A stretch of 6,248 nt of DNA from Acidobacteriaceae bacterium (GTDB lineage: Bacteria; Acidobacteriota; Terriglobia; Terriglobales; Acidobacteriaceae). The position numbers and the translations under genes were made by a program. Below are positions 5,110-6,248 of the stretch, piece by piece (the first letter of the stretch is position 1; the number at the start of each line of letters is the position of its first letter). The notes beneath the pieces are model-generated. The model worked only from the letters and a program-made list of their open reading frames with translations, did no database searches and was not told the DNA's origin. The stretch lies in NCBI GenBank assembly GCA_030040115.1, contig JASHUH010000512.1, forward strand, positions 1 to 6,248, read 5' to 3'.

Positions 5110-6024
5110 TTAAGCCGGCAGCTTGCTGAACAGGCTGTTCGACGGCGATTCGAGCTGCGCAATCACATCTTCAAGCGCCGTCTGCTGCGTTTCGGCCTGC
5201 GAAAGCTGTGTGGACACCGTCGGAATATCCGCTTGCATCAGGTTCGTTTGCGCCGTCGTGAGTTGGGTTTGCTCGTTGGTCACCGCGCCCGAGGCGGCGC
5301 TGATTTGGTTTATTGAATTATCAATTGTCACCCGTTGCTGGGAAACGTAGTTCAAAGACGAACTCAACGCCTCGGTATCGCTCACTGCCTGGCTGGTGTT
5401 CACCGTGCCGGAAGAATAATCCGCCACCAACGCATTGAGGGCGCCGAAGACGCTGTTCGTTCCCGAACCCAGAAAAATCTGATCGCCGGGAACGTTCAAT
5501 TGAACCTTTTGACCGTTCGGCAGTTCGATGTAGTTGATGTCTTCATCGCCGCTGTATGCGGTCGTCGCGGGCGATGTCCCAGTGGAGGTCGAAAACGGAG
5601 CCGTCGACGTTTGTCCGCCCCCAAAAATATACTGCCCCTGATAGCTGGTATTGGCCAGCGACTCGACCTCATCGAGAATTCCCGAAATCTGATCCCCCAC
5701 CGATTCCACGTCGCTCGCGCTCATGGTCCCGTTGTTGGCGCTCGTGGCCAGCGAAATGGCCTGCGTGAGTTCAGAAACCACGCTGCCCAAGGCCGAATCC
5801 GCCACCTGCAACTGCCCCGTCACTGTGTTGGCGCTTTGTGTGAACGAATCGTCCTGCTGAATCTGGCTGAGCAGCAATACATTCTCTCCCGCGCCTACCG
5901 GATTCTGGCTGAGCGAGGTGATACTCACGCCGCTCGAAAGCTCCGAGCTCAACTGCTGCTCGCTTGATTGCGTCTGATCGAGCGAATTTACCAGGTTCGT
6001 GATGTAATTGGGATCCACGCGCAT
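5110..6024 (-). CDS. flgL: Flagellar hook-associated protein 3 (hook-filament junction)
   Basis: FlgL is exported through the flagellar type III apparatus and forms the ring that joins the hook (through FlgK) to the flagellin filament. The 304-residue product has the flagellin-like layout: an N-terminal D0/D1 coiled coil (about 1-135; MRVDPNYITN, then LDQTQSSEQQLSSELSSG and NPVGAGENVLLLSQ), ending in the YQGQYIFGGGQTSTAPF block typical of FlgL, a short variable T/S-rich middle (about 137-222), and a C-terminal D1/D0 helix (about 223-295; RVTIDNSINQIS, ADIPTVSTQLSQAETQQTAL). It contains no cysteine, as usual for axial proteins. The start is the ATG at 6024, with GGAGG at 6035-6031 six bases away; the frame is open upstream but that part overlaps flgK. 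It follows flgK by 40 bp, so the two form an operon. Length is within the normal range. Confidence 0.93.
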   Translation of the reverse strand: MRVDPNYITNLVNSLDQTQSSEQQLSSELSSGVSITSLSQNPVGAGENVLLLSQIQQDDSFTQSANTVTGQLQVADSALGSVVSELTQAISLATSANNGTMSASDVESVGDQISGILDEVESLANTSYQGQYIFGGGQTSTAPFSTSTGTSPATTAYSGDEDINYIELPNGQKVQLNVPGDQIFLGSGTNSVFGALNALVADYSSGTVNTSQAVSDTEALSSSLNYVSQQRVTIDNSINQISAASGAVTNEQTQLTTAQTNLMQADIPTVSTQLSQAETQQTALEDVIAQLESPSNSLFSKLPA

Positions 6025-6030
6025 CGCATT

Positions 6031-6035
6031 CCTCC
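6031..6035 (-). promoter_or_regulatory. Ribosome-binding site of flgL
   Basis: GGAGG on the minus strand, 6 bases before the ATG at 6024. It fixes the flgL start and rules out the longer in-frame start at 6087 that would run into flgK. Confidence 0.75.
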
Positions 6036-6064
6036 GCTCATCGCTCCCCACCGCTCGCTGCGCA

Positions 6065-6248
6065 TTATGAAACCGCCGTCTCGACACCCAGATTGAGCGC
6101 CGAGGCCATGATCGTGTTCAACATGGTGAACACCTGCGAGGCCGCCTGGTAGCTCGACTCCAAGGTGGACATCGCCGCCGCTTCATCGTTCAAATTCACG
6201 CTCGACAGCGAATCGTTCTGCGTTTGTAATTGGGTCACCGAAGCGTTC
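6065..6248 (-). CDS. flgK: Flagellar hook-associated protein 1, C-terminal end (partial)
   Basis: Sixty codons before the TAA at 6067-6065 are visible; the rest lies beyond the right edge. They read NASVTQLQTQNDSLSSVNLN, then DEAAAMSTLESSYQAASQVF, then TMLNTIMASALNLGVETAVS. This is the conserved FlgK C-terminal D0 helix, in which S-x-VNL-(D/N)-(D/E)-EAA and (S/A)-YQAA-x-(Q/K)-V are diagnostic and are shared with other hook and rod axial proteins. FlgK is the junction protein that sits directly on the hook. Its position 40 bp upstream of flgL on the same strand is the standard flgK-flgL order and settles the choice among axial proteins. Confidence 0.9.
   Translation of the reverse strand, partial: NASVTQLQTQNDSLSSVNLNDEAAAMSTLESSYQAASQVFTMLNTIMASALNLGVETAVS

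Noticed and set aside
5335..5967. Long plus-strand open frame (210 codons) opposite flgL
   Set aside because: It is fully antisense to a clear flgL, is very rich in arginine and has no ribosome-binding site; a shadow frame caused by GC-biased codon positions.
1..6248. CRISPR array, tRNA or rRNA
   Set aside because: No regularly spaced repeats, no cloverleaf and no rRNA-like sequence seen on either strand.

Overview
The window looks like a piece of a GC-rich bacterial chromosome. The composition, the style of the RNase HII and flagellar proteins, and the IS66 subtype suggest an acidobacterium (Terriglobia-like). This is an impression from protein style, not a phylogenetic result.

Layout, left to right. 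(1) Positions 3-515 hold the C-terminal end of a plus-strand gene that runs off the left edge; its layout faintly recalls a SAM-dependent methyltransferase. (2) Positions ~530-2567 are a dead IS66-family insertion sequence: tnpA (frameshifted), tnpB (intact) and tnpC. The tnpC gene is cut off before the third catalytic acidic residue, and the right end of the element is missing. (3) On the minus strand, immediately beyond the truncation, is a complete rnhB (RNase HII, 2621-3250). (4) A 382-bp divergent intergenic region follows, carrying short repeats and DnaA-box-like motifs. (5) Next is a small plus-strand gene of unknown function (3633-4049). (6) A 428-bp non-coding region holds a TATAAT element next to a palindrome and a terminator-like hairpin. 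(7) An Lrp/AsnC-family regulator follows (4478-5038, plus). (8) Convergent with it, on the minus strand, are flgL (5110-6024) and the C-terminal end of flgK (6065-6248), the two flagellar hook-filament junction proteins in their usual flgK-flgL order.

Functionally this is mostly housekeeping DNA (RNase HII, flagellar junction) beside a decayed mobile element. The flgK-flgL pair is clearly an operon. The Lrp-like regulator is only convergent with it, so no regulatory link can be claimed. I found no convincing new multi-gene system. The items most worth a second look are the unknown gene at 3633, the hairpin over the tnpA ribosome-binding site, the IS66/rnhB junction, and the structured leader of the Lrp-like gene.
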